The notes under the pieces: generated by a model
The model's database searches: none
What the model saw: the letters and a program-made list of their open reading frames with translations, nothing else
Told to the model about the DNA's origin: nothing
DNA from: Candidatus Hydrogenedentota bacterium
GTDB lineage: Bacteria; Hydrogenedentota; Hydrogenedentia; Hydrogenedentales; CAITNO01
Assembly (NCBI GenBank): GCA_903822375.1
Contig: CAIJOU010000740.1
Span: forward strand, 1 to 12,427
Length of the DNA: 12,427 bases
Direction: 5' to 3'
Shown: positions 5,375 through 12,427 of the stretch, piece after piece
Layout: the number at the start of each line of letters is the position of its first letter
Position numbering within the stretch: the stretch's first letter is position 1
Translations under genes and position numbers: made by a program

Positions 5375-6757
5375 ATGCTGCTACGCCACACCACCGCCGC
5401 CGTCGCAGAGCGCGAGGCGCTGACCATAAACCCGGCCAAGACCTGCCAGCCCATCGGGGCCATGTATGCGGCGCTGGGCATCCACGCCTGCCTGCCCCAC
5501 AGCCACGGCTCCCAGGGCTGCTGCTCCTACCACCGGAGCACGCTGACACGGCACTACAAGGAGCCCGTCATGGCGGGCACCAGTTCGTTCACCGAGGGCT
5601 CGTCGGTCTTCGGCGGCCAGGCCAACCTGCTCCAAGCCATCGCCAACATCTTTTCGATCTACGACCCCGATGTCATCGCGGTGCACACGACATGCCTGTC
5701 CGAAACCATCGGCGACGACCTGGTCCAGATCATTGCCAAGGCCCGCGAGGAAGGCAGCATCCCGCCGGGCAAGATGGTCATCCACACGAACACACCGAGC
5801 TATGCCGGGTCGCACGTCACCGGGTTCTCCAGCATGGTGAAAAGCATGGTCGGTTACTTCTCCGAGCCGAGCGACACCCGTTCCCAGACCATCAACATCA
5901 TTCCGGGATGGGTGGAGCCGTCGGACATGCGCGAGATCAAGCGTCTGGCGGGCCTGATGGGCGCCGATGCCATTGTCTTCCCCGACACCTCGGATGTGCT
6001 GGACGCCCCGCAGACGGGCAAGCATGTCTTCTACCCCAAGGGCGGCGTCACAATGCCGGCGCTGCGCCGCACCGGCGAAAGCGCGGTGACGCTCGCGCTC
6101 GGACCCGCCGCATCGGAGGCCGCCGCCAAGGCGCTTGACGTCAAGTGCGGCGTGCCGTGCGAGACGATGACGCTGCCCATCGGCCTGCAGGCCACGGACC
6201 GGTTCATCGACGCAGTGCGTCAGTACAGCGGCCGCGGGGTGCCTGCAATAATCGAGGAGGAACGGGGCCGCCTGATTGACGTCATGACCGACATGGGCCA
6301 GTACCTGCAGGGCAAGCGCGTGGCGCTCTGGGGCGACCCCGACCAGTTGGTTGCGCTCAGCGAGTTCCTGGTTGACCTCGACATGAAACCCGTCTATGTG
6401 GTGACGGGCACGCCGGGAAAAGTCTTCGAGCGCCGCATGGAGAAGGCGCTTCAGGGGCGCGTGCCCGAGGCCCAGATTCGCCAGGGTGCCACGGCCGACA
6501 TGTTCCTCATGCACCAGTGGATCAAACAGGAACCGGTCGACTTGCTCATTGGCAACACGTACGGAAAGTACATCGCGCGCGATGAGGACATCCCTTTCGT
6601 GCGGCATGGCTTTCCCATCCTGGACCGCGTCGGCCATTCCTATTTCCCGACCGTCGGCTATGCGGGGGCCATACGGCTGCTGGAGAAGTTCCTCGATGTG
6701 TTCCTGGACCGGCGCGACCGCGACGACCCCGAAGAGCGCTTTGAACTGGTGATGTAA
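5375..6757 (+). CDS. nifK: NifK, nitrogenase molybdenum-iron protein beta chain
   Basis: NifK pairs with NifD in the alpha2-beta2 component and supplies the other P-cluster ligands: Cys24 (Azotobacter 70) in KTCQPIGA, Cys49 (95) in GSQGCCSY and Cys107 (153) in TTCLSETIGDD. Ser142 (188), which can ligate the oxidised P-cluster, is kept in HTNTPSYAGS. The protein has 460 residues and begins only 23 residues before the first P-cluster cysteine. It thus lacks about 46 N-terminal residues that Azotobacter NifK (523) wraps over the alpha subunit. This short form goes together with the NifD insertion in Group II enzymes. ATG 5375 is preceded by AGGAGA (5361-5366), 8 bases upstream, and lies 21 bases after the nifD stop. 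Confidence 0.97.
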   Translation: MLLRHTTAAVAEREALTINPAKTCQPIGAMYAALGIHACLPHSHGSQGCCSYHRSTLTRHYKEPVMAGTSSFTEGSSVFGGQANLLQAIANIFSIYDPDVIAVHTTCLSETIGDDLVQIIAKAREEGSIPPGKMVIHTNTPSYAGSHVTGFSSMVKSMVGYFSEPSDTRSQTINIIPGWVEPSDMREIKRLAGLMGADAIVFPDTSDVLDAPQTGKHVFYPKGGVTMPALRRTGESAVTLALGPAASEAAAKALDVKCGVPCETMTLPIGLQATDRFIDAVRQYSGRGVPAIIEEERGRLIDVMTDMGQYLQGKRVALWGDPDQLVALSEFLVDLDMKPVYVVTGTPGKVFERRMEKALQGRVPEAQIRQGATADMFLMHQWIKQEPVDLLIGNTYGKYIARDEDIPFVRHGFPILDRVGHSYFPTVGYAGAIRLLEKFLDVFLDRRDRDDPEERFELVM

Positions 6758-6782
6758 CTCCGGACGGACATCGAAGCCCATT

Positions 6783-8171
6783 ATGAAACCGCAGGAAACA
6801 CAGAAGCCCGCCGCGAACAGCGTGCTGGATCAGCGCAAAAGGCAGGTGGTCACCAAGGGCGACGCGCTCTTTGACATCGCCTGCGAGACGAAGAGCGTTG
6901 CGGGCTCGGTGAGCCAGCGGGCCTGCGTCTTCTGCGGATCGCGCGTGGTGCTTTATCCCCTGGCCGACGCCCTGCACCTGGTTCACGGTCCCATCGGATG
7001 CGCGTCGTACACGTGGGACATACGCGGCGCGCTGTCGAGCGGCCCCCAGTTGCACCGGATGAGCTTCTCCACGGACCTTTCGGAAATGGACATCATCCTT
7101 GGTGGTGAGAAGCAACTCTATCGCTGTCTCGTGGAACTGATTGACGCCTACAGGCCAAAGGCCGCGTTCGTCTACTCGACCTGCATTGTGGGCCTCATTG
7201 GCGACGACGTTGAGGCCGTGTGCGCCCAAGTCTCCCGGGAGAAGGGACTGTCCGTAATCCCCGTGTTCTCCGAGGGCTTCGCGGGCACGAAGAAGGACGG
7301 CTACAAGGCGGCCTGCGATGCACTGGGCCGACTGCTTGGAACGGGTTCCACCGAGGGCATCGTCCCGCATGCCATCAATCTTCTGGGCGAGTTCAATCTG
7401 GCTGGCGAAACGTGGCTGATCAAGGACTACTACCGCCGCATGGGCGTCGATGTGGTGGCCACCGTGACGGGCGACGGAAGGATTGACGACATCCGCCGCA
7501 TGCACGGTGCCGCACTCAACGTGGTGCAGTGTTCCGGCTCGGTCATGCACCTGGCAAAACGGCTGAAGGAGCAGTTCGGTCAGCCGTATATACGCGTCTC
7601 CTATTTCGGCGTGGAGGACACCGCCAAGGCGCTCTATGACGTGGCCGAGCACTTTGGCGACGCGGCGATGATGGACCGCGCCCGCGCGCTGGTCCGCGAA
7701 GAGGTGGCGGCGCTTATGCCCGAACTGATGTGCATCAAGAAGGACCTTGCGGGCAAGCGGGCCGCGGTCTATGTGGGCGGTTCGTTCAAGGCCTTTTCCC
7801 TCGTGCGCGCGCTGCGACTGCTCGGCATGGGAACCGTGCTCGCCGGTTCCCAGACCGGCACAAAGGAAGACTATCGCGAACTCGAGAAGATTTGCGACCC
7901 CGGCACGGTGATCGTGGACGACACCAACCCCCTTGAGTTGTGCGCTTTCCTGAAGGAAAAGGGTTGCGACCTGCTCATCGGCGGCGTCAAGGAACGCCCA
8001 ATCGCCCACAAGCTGGGGCTCGGTTTCTGCGACCACAACCATGAGCGCAAGAAAAGCCTCGCCGGGTTTGTCGGCATGCTCAATTTTGCCCGCGAGGTGC
8101 AGGCCACAGTGATGAGCCCCGTGTGGCAGTTCGTCCCGCGCCCGTCCGGCGCGGCGGAGAGGACGCCATGA
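6783..8171 (+). CDS. nifE: NifE, FeMo-cofactor scaffold subunit
   Basis: NifE forms the NifE2N2 complex, a NifDK relative on which NifB-co is matured to FeMo-co with Mo and homocitrate. The 462-residue protein has the NifE pattern with cysteines 48, 73 (HGPIGCASYTWD), 134 (STCIVGLIGDD) and 250 (VVQCSGS). The phrases RGALSSGPQLHRMSFSTDL and GGEKQLYRC separate it from NifD. The FeMo-co histidine motif LHSYDY of NifD is replaced by DHNHERK. It is not fused to NifN. The gap to nifK is 25 bases. No good Shine-Dalgarno sequence lies at the usual distance before ATG 6783: the nearest purine-rich stretch, CGGACGGA, is about 14 bases away. The exact start is therefore less sure than for its neighbours, and coupling to nifK translation is possible. 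Confidence 0.94.
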   Translation: MKPQETQKPAANSVLDQRKRQVVTKGDALFDIACETKSVAGSVSQRACVFCGSRVVLYPLADALHLVHGPIGCASYTWDIRGALSSGPQLHRMSFSTDLSEMDIILGGEKQLYRCLVELIDAYRPKAAFVYSTCIVGLIGDDVEAVCAQVSREKGLSVIPVFSEGFAGTKKDGYKAACDALGRLLGTGSTEGIVPHAINLLGEFNLAGETWLIKDYYRRMGVDVVATVTGDGRIDDIRRMHGAALNVVQCSGSVMHLAKRLKEQFGQPYIRVSYFGVEDTAKALYDVAEHFGDAAMMDRARALVREEVAALMPELMCIKKDLAGKRAAVYVGGSFKAFSLVRALRLLGMGTVLAGSQTGTKEDYRELEKICDPGTVIVDDTNPLELCAFLKEKGCDLLIGGVKERPIAHKLGLGFCDHNHERKKSLAGFVGMLNFAREVQATVMSPVWQFVPRPSGAAERTP

Positions 8172-9541
8172 GCGCGGCACACGACACGGGCGGCGCCCCG
8201 GCCGCCGCCACGCAGAACGCCTGCAAGGCCTGCATGCCCCTGGGTGCGTGCATGGCCTATCGCGGCGTTGAGGGAGCGGTGCCCTTTCTGCACGGGCCGC
8301 AGGGATGCGCGACCTATATGCGGCGCTTCCTTATCGGCCATTTCCGCGAGCCCGTGGACATTGCCTGCTCCAGTTTTTCCGAGGAGACGGCCATCTTCGG
8401 CGGCGCGGCCGACATTCACACGGGCCTGGCCAACGTCACCAGGGCGTACCATCCCGCGATGATTGGCATCGCCACCACCTGCCTGGCAGAGACCATCGGC
8501 GACGACATGACCATGATGCTGCATCAGCACGCGGAAAAGACCGAGGAAGGGAATGCCCCCCTGGTGGTTGCCGCGGCCACACCCAGCTACTCGGGAACCC
8601 ACGCCGACGGCTTTCATGCGGCGGTCTGCGCCCTCGTGAATGCACTGGCCGAAAGCGGCGCGTGCGGGGAAGCGGCCGATGTGGTGTGCTTTACCAATCT
8701 GGTTTCACCGGCGGACCTCCGGTATCTGAAAGACATCCTCGCCGATTTCGGTCTGAGTTATGTGCTGCTGCCCGATTATTCGGAAACATTGGACCGCCCG
8801 ACCGCCGGCGAATACGAGAAGATTCCAAAGGGGGGCGTGCCCATCGACGCCATTCGCGGCGCCGGGTCGGCGCGGGCCTCCATCACCTTCGGCGCGGCCT
8901 TTCGGCCGGGGCAGCATCCCGGCACCGCGCTCTTGGACAAGTGCGGCGTTCCCGCCCGCTCCATGGGCCTGCCCGTCGGCATTCGCGCCAGCGACCTGTT
9001 CCTCCGGCACTTGGAGGAACTCTCGGGAAGGGCAACGCCTGAAAAGCACACGGCCGAGCGGGGGCGCCTGATCGACACCTATGTGGACGCGCACAAATAC
9101 CTTTACGGCAGGCGCGCGGTGGTGTACGGCGAAGAGGATTTGGTCGTGGGGATTGCCTCATTTCTCGACGAGATCGGCGTGGTGCCGGTGGTCTGCGCCT
9201 CCGGCGGACGGAGCGGCGGCATGGCCCAGGCCCTGTCCGGAACAACCGCCATGCAGCGGGGTGGTATTCAGGTGCTTGAAGACAGCGACTTTGTCGATAT
9301 CGGCGAGGCCGCCGAAGCGGCCAAAGCGGACTTGTTGATTGGAAACAGCCGGGGCGTCGGCCTTGCCCGACGCCTGGACATCCCACTTGTCCGCGTGGGG
9401 ATGCCCGTGCACGACCGTATCGGCGCACAGCGCATCCAGCACCTGGGATACCGTGGAACGCAATCGCTTTGCGACCGCATTGTGAACGCGCTCATTGCGC
9501 GCGACCAGGAACGGTCGGAGCCGGGCTATATGACCATGTGA
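8168..9541 (+). CDS. nifN: NifN, FeMo-cofactor scaffold subunit
   Basis: NifN is the beta-like partner of NifE in cofactor maturation. Starting at 8168 it has 457 residues. The N-terminal motif NACKACMPLGAC (Cys19, 22, 28), HGPQGCATY (Cys47) and TTCLAETIGDD (Cys105) are typical, as is GMPVHDRIGAQRIQHLGYRG near the C-terminus. An in-frame ATG at 8123 would add 15 residues inside nifE. The 8168 start is preferred because it overlaps the nifE stop as ATGA and has GGAGAGG directly upstream. This overlap suggests translational coupling and equal amounts of the two subunits. NifN is separate from NifB here, whereas in some clostridia the two are fused. Confidence 0.94.
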   Translation: MSAAHDTGGAPAAATQNACKACMPLGACMAYRGVEGAVPFLHGPQGCATYMRRFLIGHFREPVDIACSSFSEETAIFGGAADIHTGLANVTRAYHPAMIGIATTCLAETIGDDMTMMLHQHAEKTEEGNAPLVVAAATPSYSGTHADGFHAAVCALVNALAESGACGEAADVVCFTNLVSPADLRYLKDILADFGLSYVLLPDYSETLDRPTAGEYEKIPKGGVPIDAIRGAGSARASITFGAAFRPGQHPGTALLDKCGVPARSMGLPVGIRASDLFLRHLEELSGRATPEKHTAERGRLIDTYVDAHKYLYGRRAVVYGEEDLVVGIASFLDEIGVVPVVCASGGRSGGMAQALSGTTAMQRGGIQVLEDSDFVDIGEAAEAAKADLLIGNSRGVGLARRLDIPLVRVGMPVHDRIGAQRIQHLGYRGTQSLCDRIVNALIARDQERSEPGYMTM

Positions 9542-9584
9542 CGTTTTTTGCGCGGCAGTAGCGAAGAAAGCAAAGGTGAACCCC

Positions 9585-10844
9585 ATGGCACTGAACCTTG
9601 AAAACCACCCCTGTTTCAACGACAACGTAAGGCACAAATTTGGGCGGGTCCATCTTCCCGTCGCGCCCAAATGCAACATACAATGCCAGTACTGCAACCG
9701 AAAATATGACTGTGTGAGCGAAAGCCGTCCGGGGGTGACGAGTTCGGTGCTCTCGCCGGGGCAGGCCATGACCTACCTGGAACAGGTGGTCCTGCTCAAT
9801 CCGCAGATACGCGTGGTCGGCATCGCCGGGCCGGGAGACCCCTTTGCGAATCCCGAGGAGACCATGGAGACGCTGCGGCAAACCCGCGCGCGCTTTCCCG
9901 AGATGCTCCTGTGTGTGGCCTCGAACGGACTCAATATCGCGCCCCACGTGCAGGAACTGGCCGACCTTGCGGTCAGCCACGTGACCATCACCATGAACGC
10001 CGCGGACCCGCAGATCGCGGCCAAAATCTACGGATGGGTACGGGATGGAAAGCGCATGCTGCGGGGACTTGAGGCGGCGACACTCCTGCTGGAGCGCCAG
10101 CAGGAGGCCATCCGGCTACTGAAAGAAGCGGGGGTGACGGTGAAGGTCAACTGCATCCTTATCCCCGGTGTCAACGTTGACCACGCCGAGGCGGTCGCGG
10201 AGCGGGCGAAAGCGCTCGGCGTGGACATTCTGAACTGCATCCCCCTTCTCCCCGTGGAGGGGAGCGAATTCGAGTCTCTTGGAACGCCTTCGGTTTCCGA
10301 AGTGGCGGAGGTGCGCATCCGCGCCGCACGGCACATCGCCCAGATGCACCACTGCACCCGCTGCCGCGCCGACGCCGTCGGCATGCTGGGCGAGGGAACG
10401 GGCGCGAACTACATCAGCCTGCTGCAGGCATGCGCCGAAATGCCGCTCCATCCAAAGGACAGCCGGCCCTGCGTCGCCGTGGCGAGCCTGGAGGGCGCGT
10501 TGGTGAACCAGCATTTGGGCGAGGCGCAGTCGCTGTGGATTTTCCGCCGGGACGGGAACCGCTTTGTGCATGTCGAGTCCCGTGAAGCTCCTCCGGCGGG
10601 GCTGGGCGCCGCACGGTGGCGGATGCTGGGCGAAACCCTCCATGACTGCCACACCCTCCTGGTAAGCGGGTCGGGAGAAACGCCGAAAAAGGCCCTTGCC
10701 GCAAGTGGCATTCGCGTTGTGGTGACCGAGGGGCTTGTTGAATCGCTGCTGGAGGACTTGTCCGACGAAAAGCCCCTGCCGCCGCCGCGGGCGGTCCATG
10801 CCTGCGGCGTGGGCTGCTCCGGCAGCGGCACGGGATGCGGCTGA
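9585..10844 (+). CDS. nifB: NifB, radical SAM FeMo-cofactor core synthase with NifX-like domain
   Basis: NifB fuses two [4Fe-4S] units and inserts carbide from S-adenosylmethionine to make NifB-co, the 8Fe core of FeMo-co. The 419-residue protein carries the radical SAM motif Cys30-x3-Cys34-x2-Cys37 (KCNIQCQYCNRKYD) with upstream Cys10 in HPCF. A further cluster motif, CTRCRADAVGMLGEG, lies near residue 250. Residues from about 290 (CVAVASLEGALVNQHLGEAQ) form a NifX/NafY-like cofactor-carrier domain. No separate nifX is in the window, so this domain may fill that role. The tail HACGVGCSGSGTGCG holds three cysteines (407, 411, 418). The start at 9585 is chosen over GTG 9576 because AAAGGTG (9572-9578) sits 6 bases before the ATG. 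The gap after nifN is 43 bases. Confidence 0.96.
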   Translation: MALNLENHPCFNDNVRHKFGRVHLPVAPKCNIQCQYCNRKYDCVSESRPGVTSSVLSPGQAMTYLEQVVLLNPQIRVVGIAGPGDPFANPEETMETLRQTRARFPEMLLCVASNGLNIAPHVQELADLAVSHVTITMNAADPQIAAKIYGWVRDGKRMLRGLEAATLLLERQQEAIRLLKEAGVTVKVNCILIPGVNVDHAEAVAERAKALGVDILNCIPLLPVEGSEFESLGTPSVSEVAEVRIRAARHIAQMHHCTRCRADAVGMLGEGTGANYISLLQACAEMPLHPKDSRPCVAVASLEGALVNQHLGEAQSLWIFRRDGNRFVHVESREAPPAGLGAARWRMLGETLHDCHTLLVSGSGETPKKALAASGIRVVVTEGLVESLLEDLSDEKPLPPPRAVHACGVGCSGSGTGCG

Positions 10845-10882
10845 CCACGCCCGGACGGGCACAACACACAGGAGAAGACAGC

Positions 10883-11182
10883 ATGCAAAAGCCGGAACAT
10901 CATTTCCTGGTATGCGCGAGCTTTCGCGTGAACGGGGAGCCGCAGGGCGTCTGCGCCAACAAGGGTGCGGTGGACCTGCTGGGCTATCTTGAAAACGAAA
11001 TCGTCGACCGGGGACTGGATGCCGTGGTATCCAGCACGGGCTGCCTCAAGTACTGCGAGAAGGGGCCTGTGCTGGTGCACTATCCCTCCGGCGCGTGGTA
11101 CGGAGGAATGACCAAGGCAAGAATCGACAGCCTGCTCGACGCCGTGGAAGACGGCGAAAGCCCCGGCCTCCCGGAACTGTAG
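10883..11182 (+). CDS. Thioredoxin-like [2Fe-2S] ferredoxin
   Basis: This 99-residue protein has the cysteine pattern of the thioredoxin-fold [2Fe-2S] ferredoxins such as the C. pasteurianum 2Fe ferredoxin and Azotobacter Shethna protein I. Cys11 and Cys24 are at the N-terminus (VCASFRVNGEPQGVC), and Cys54 and Cys58 in STGCLKYCEKGPVLVHYP. The clostridial protein uses Cys11, 24, 56 and 60, so this is nearly superimposable. That protein was reported to interact with the MoFe protein; its place here between nifB and nifV supports a nitrogenase-linked role, perhaps electron delivery to enzyme or cofactor assembly. No signal peptide is visible. An in-frame ATG at 10835 overlaps nifB, but ATG 10883 has AGGAGA just upstream (10870-10875) and gives the family's usual N-terminus. 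Confidence 0.9.
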   Translation: MQKPEHHFLVCASFRVNGEPQGVCANKGAVDLLGYLENEIVDRGLDAVVSSTGCLKYCEKGPVLVHYPSGAWYGGMTKARIDSLLDAVEDGESPGLPEL

Positions 11183-11195
11183 AGGAGGCGTCGCC

Positions 11196-12359
11196 GTGTC
11201 TCAAAGCTCCGATACGCCCCGAAAGCTGTGGCTCGTGGACACGACCCTGCGCGACGGCGAACAGGCGCCGGGGGTGGTGTTTACCACCGAGGACAAAGTC
11301 TGCATCGCGCGGGCGCTCGCCCAACTCGGCGTGCCCGAACTCGAAATCGGCACCCCCGCCATGGGCGAGGAGGAACGGGCGGCAATACGGGCCGTCATGG
11401 GACTGTCCCTGCCGTGCCGTCTCACCGCGTGGCTGCGCGCGCGCCCGGAAGACATCTCATTGGCGGCGGAATGCGGATTCTCCTCCGCGCATGTCTCGTT
11501 CCTCGTGTCTCCCATTCACTTGGCGACCGCCGGTAACACGCAGACCGGGGCGCTGTGCCGTATCACGGAATGCATCTCCAGAGCGCGGGATAGTTTTGCC
11601 TTCGTCTCGGCCGGCCTGCAGGACGCCTCAAGGACGCCCGCCGACTTCCTGTCCATGGCCGCCGCAAGAGCCTTTGCCTGCGGCGCCGACCGGGTGCGCC
11701 TGGCGGACACCGTCGGCGCGTGGAATCCCATGCAGGTGTTCCACGCCGTGGCCGCGGTCCGGGCACGGAACAGCGGCGGCATCATCGGTTTTCATGCCCA
11801 CAACGACCTGGGCATGGCCACGGCCAACGCCGTGGCGGCAGCGGCGGCCGGGGCCGATTCCATCGACGTCACCGTCAACGGATTGGGAGAGCGGGCGGGA
11901 AACACCCCCTTGGAGGAGTTTGCCCTTGCGGCAAAGTTAACTTTGGACCGCGACTGCGACATCGACATGACCGGATTGACCGGGCTCTCCCAATTGGTTG
12001 AGAAGCTTTCCGGCAGGAAACTCCACGCCGCCAAGCCCGTGGTCGGTTCGACCATATTTCTCCACGAAAGCGGCGTGCATTGCGACGGCATGCTTAAGGA
12101 CAGCCGCGCCTACGAACCCTTTCCGGCCGAATCCGTCGGACACGAGGCGACGCAGTTTGTGCTGGGCAAGCATTCGGGCTCCTCCAGTGTCAGGCATCTT
12201 CTGGCGCATCAGGGCCTTGAGCTGGACAGATATGAGGCCTGCGAATTGCTTGGGCACGTCCGTGTTCAAGCGCTCAACTCCAAGAGTTCGGTCAGCGTGG
12301 AGGACGCGGCGGAACTCTTTCGCAGAACCCGCAACAATGGGAAAAGAAACGCATCATGA
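11196..12359 (+). CDS. nifV: NifV, homocitrate synthase
   Basis: NifV condenses acetyl-CoA with 2-oxoglutarate to homocitrate, the organic ligand of molybdenum in FeMo-co. The 387-residue protein has the DRE-TIM metallolyase fold: TTLRDGEQAPGV at about 16-27 with catalytic Arg19-Asp20, the metal-binding HAHNDLG (His200, His202), and the glycine-rich VNGLGERAGNTPLEE. The C-terminal part includes HESGVHCDGM and LGKHSGSSS. Isopropylmalate and Re-citrate synthases share these motifs, so the assignment as homocitrate synthase leans on length and nif context. It starts with GTG at 11196, with a strong GGAGG 7 bases upstream that overlaps the end of the ferredoxin gene (13-base gap). Its stop overlaps the next gene as ATGA. 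Confidence 0.93.
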   Translation: MSQSSDTPRKLWLVDTTLRDGEQAPGVVFTTEDKVCIARALAQLGVPELEIGTPAMGEEERAAIRAVMGLSLPCRLTAWLRARPEDISLAAECGFSSAHVSFLVSPIHLATAGNTQTGALCRITECISRARDSFAFVSAGLQDASRTPADFLSMAAARAFACGADRVRLADTVGAWNPMQVFHAVAAVRARNSGGIIGFHAHNDLGMATANAVAAAAAGADSIDVTVNGLGERAGNTPLEEFALAAKLTLDRDCDIDMTGLTGLSQLVEKLSGRKLHAAKPVVGSTIFLHESGVHCDGMLKDSRAYEPFPAESVGHEATQFVLGKHSGSSSVRHLLAHQGLELDRYEACELLGHVRVQALNSKSSVSVEDAAELFRRTRNNGKRNAS

Positions 12360-12427
12360 AGGCCGATCCGCCCCAGAGGGCTTCGCGCATTTTCGGCATG
12401 GCATGTGAATCCAACAGTATCGGATGG
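12356..12427 (+). CDS. Start of an unidentified gene co-transcribed with nifV (3' end outside the window)
   Basis: A reading frame opens with ATG at 12356, overlapping the nifV stop codon as ATGA, and stays open to the last base (24 codons). It begins MKADPPQRASRIFGM and continues with ACESNSIGW. A purine-rich GGGAAAAG lies about 10 bases upstream as a possible ribosome site. A second in-frame ATG at 12398 is an alternative start. The tight overlap implies the same operon and coupled translation, so a nif-related function is likely. The visible residues are too few to name a family, and I do not recognise them. Confidence 0.55.
   Translation, partial: MKADPPQRASRIFGMACESNSIGW

Noticed and set aside
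8123..8167. Upstream in-frame ATG for nifN inside nifE
   Set aside because: The 15 extra residues are not like the NifN N-terminus, and the ATGA overlap with GGAGAGG upstream of 8168 is a far better start.
9536..9552. Possible intrinsic terminator at the T-run after nifN
   Set aside because: Six T residues are present (9544-9549), but no strong GC-rich stem sits directly before them. NifB follows after 43 bases in the same direction.

Overview
The window is a compact nitrogen-fixation (nif) locus from a GC-rich bacterium. All genes are on the + strand: nifA (5' end missing), a 563-base regulatory gap, then nifH-nifI1-nifI2-nifD-nifK-nifE-nifN-nifB-[2Fe-2S] ferredoxin-nifV, and the first 24 codons of one more gene. 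Every identified gene is intact except where the window edge cuts it. I saw no mobile element, CRISPR array, RNA gene, frameshift or pseudogene.

The type of nitrogenase points to an anaerobe. Two PII-like genes (nifI1, nifI2) lie between nifH and nifD. NifD carries an insertion of about 50 residues near residues 389-440, as in clostridial NifD. NifK lacks the N-terminal extension of Azotobacter NifK. These are marks of the Group II (NifH cluster III) molybdenum nitrogenases of strict anaerobes such as clostridia, Desulfovibrio and green sulfur bacteria. A NifA-type sigma54 activator and a near-consensus -24/-12 promoter argue for a Gram-negative sigma54-using lineage (Desulfobacterota, the PVC group, Hydrogenedentota or similar). 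The sequence alone does not settle the phylum.

Layout. 1-1439: NifA activator (GAF, AAA+, Fis-type helix-turn-helix). 1440-2002: non-coding control region with several short repeats, a sigma54 promoter at 1886-1901 and a leader of about 90 nt. 2003-5353: nifH, nifI1, nifI2 and nifD, with a small hairpin in the nifI2-nifD gap. 5375-6757: nifK. 6783-9541: the cofactor scaffold pair nifE and nifN, overlapping by ATGA. 9585-10844: nifB, with a NifX-like C-terminal domain. 10883-11182: a thioredoxin-like [2Fe-2S] ferredoxin. 11196-12359: homocitrate synthase nifV. 12356-12427: start of an unidentified gene, overlapping nifV by ATGA.

How it works together: NifA with sigma54 RNA polymerase is expected to switch on the promoter before nifH. 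The gaps between genes are at most 62 bases and none contains a convincing terminator, so nifH to nifV and the next gene probably form one transcript. NifB makes the iron-sulfur core (NifB-co), NifEN matures it, NifV supplies homocitrate and NifH reduces and loads it. NifDK is then the working enzyme, and NifI1/NifI2 are expected to switch it off when fixed nitrogen is plentiful. The ferredoxin is a plausible electron carrier or biosynthetic partner. The catalytic part is canonical; the less ordinary material is in the control region and the unidentified downstream gene.
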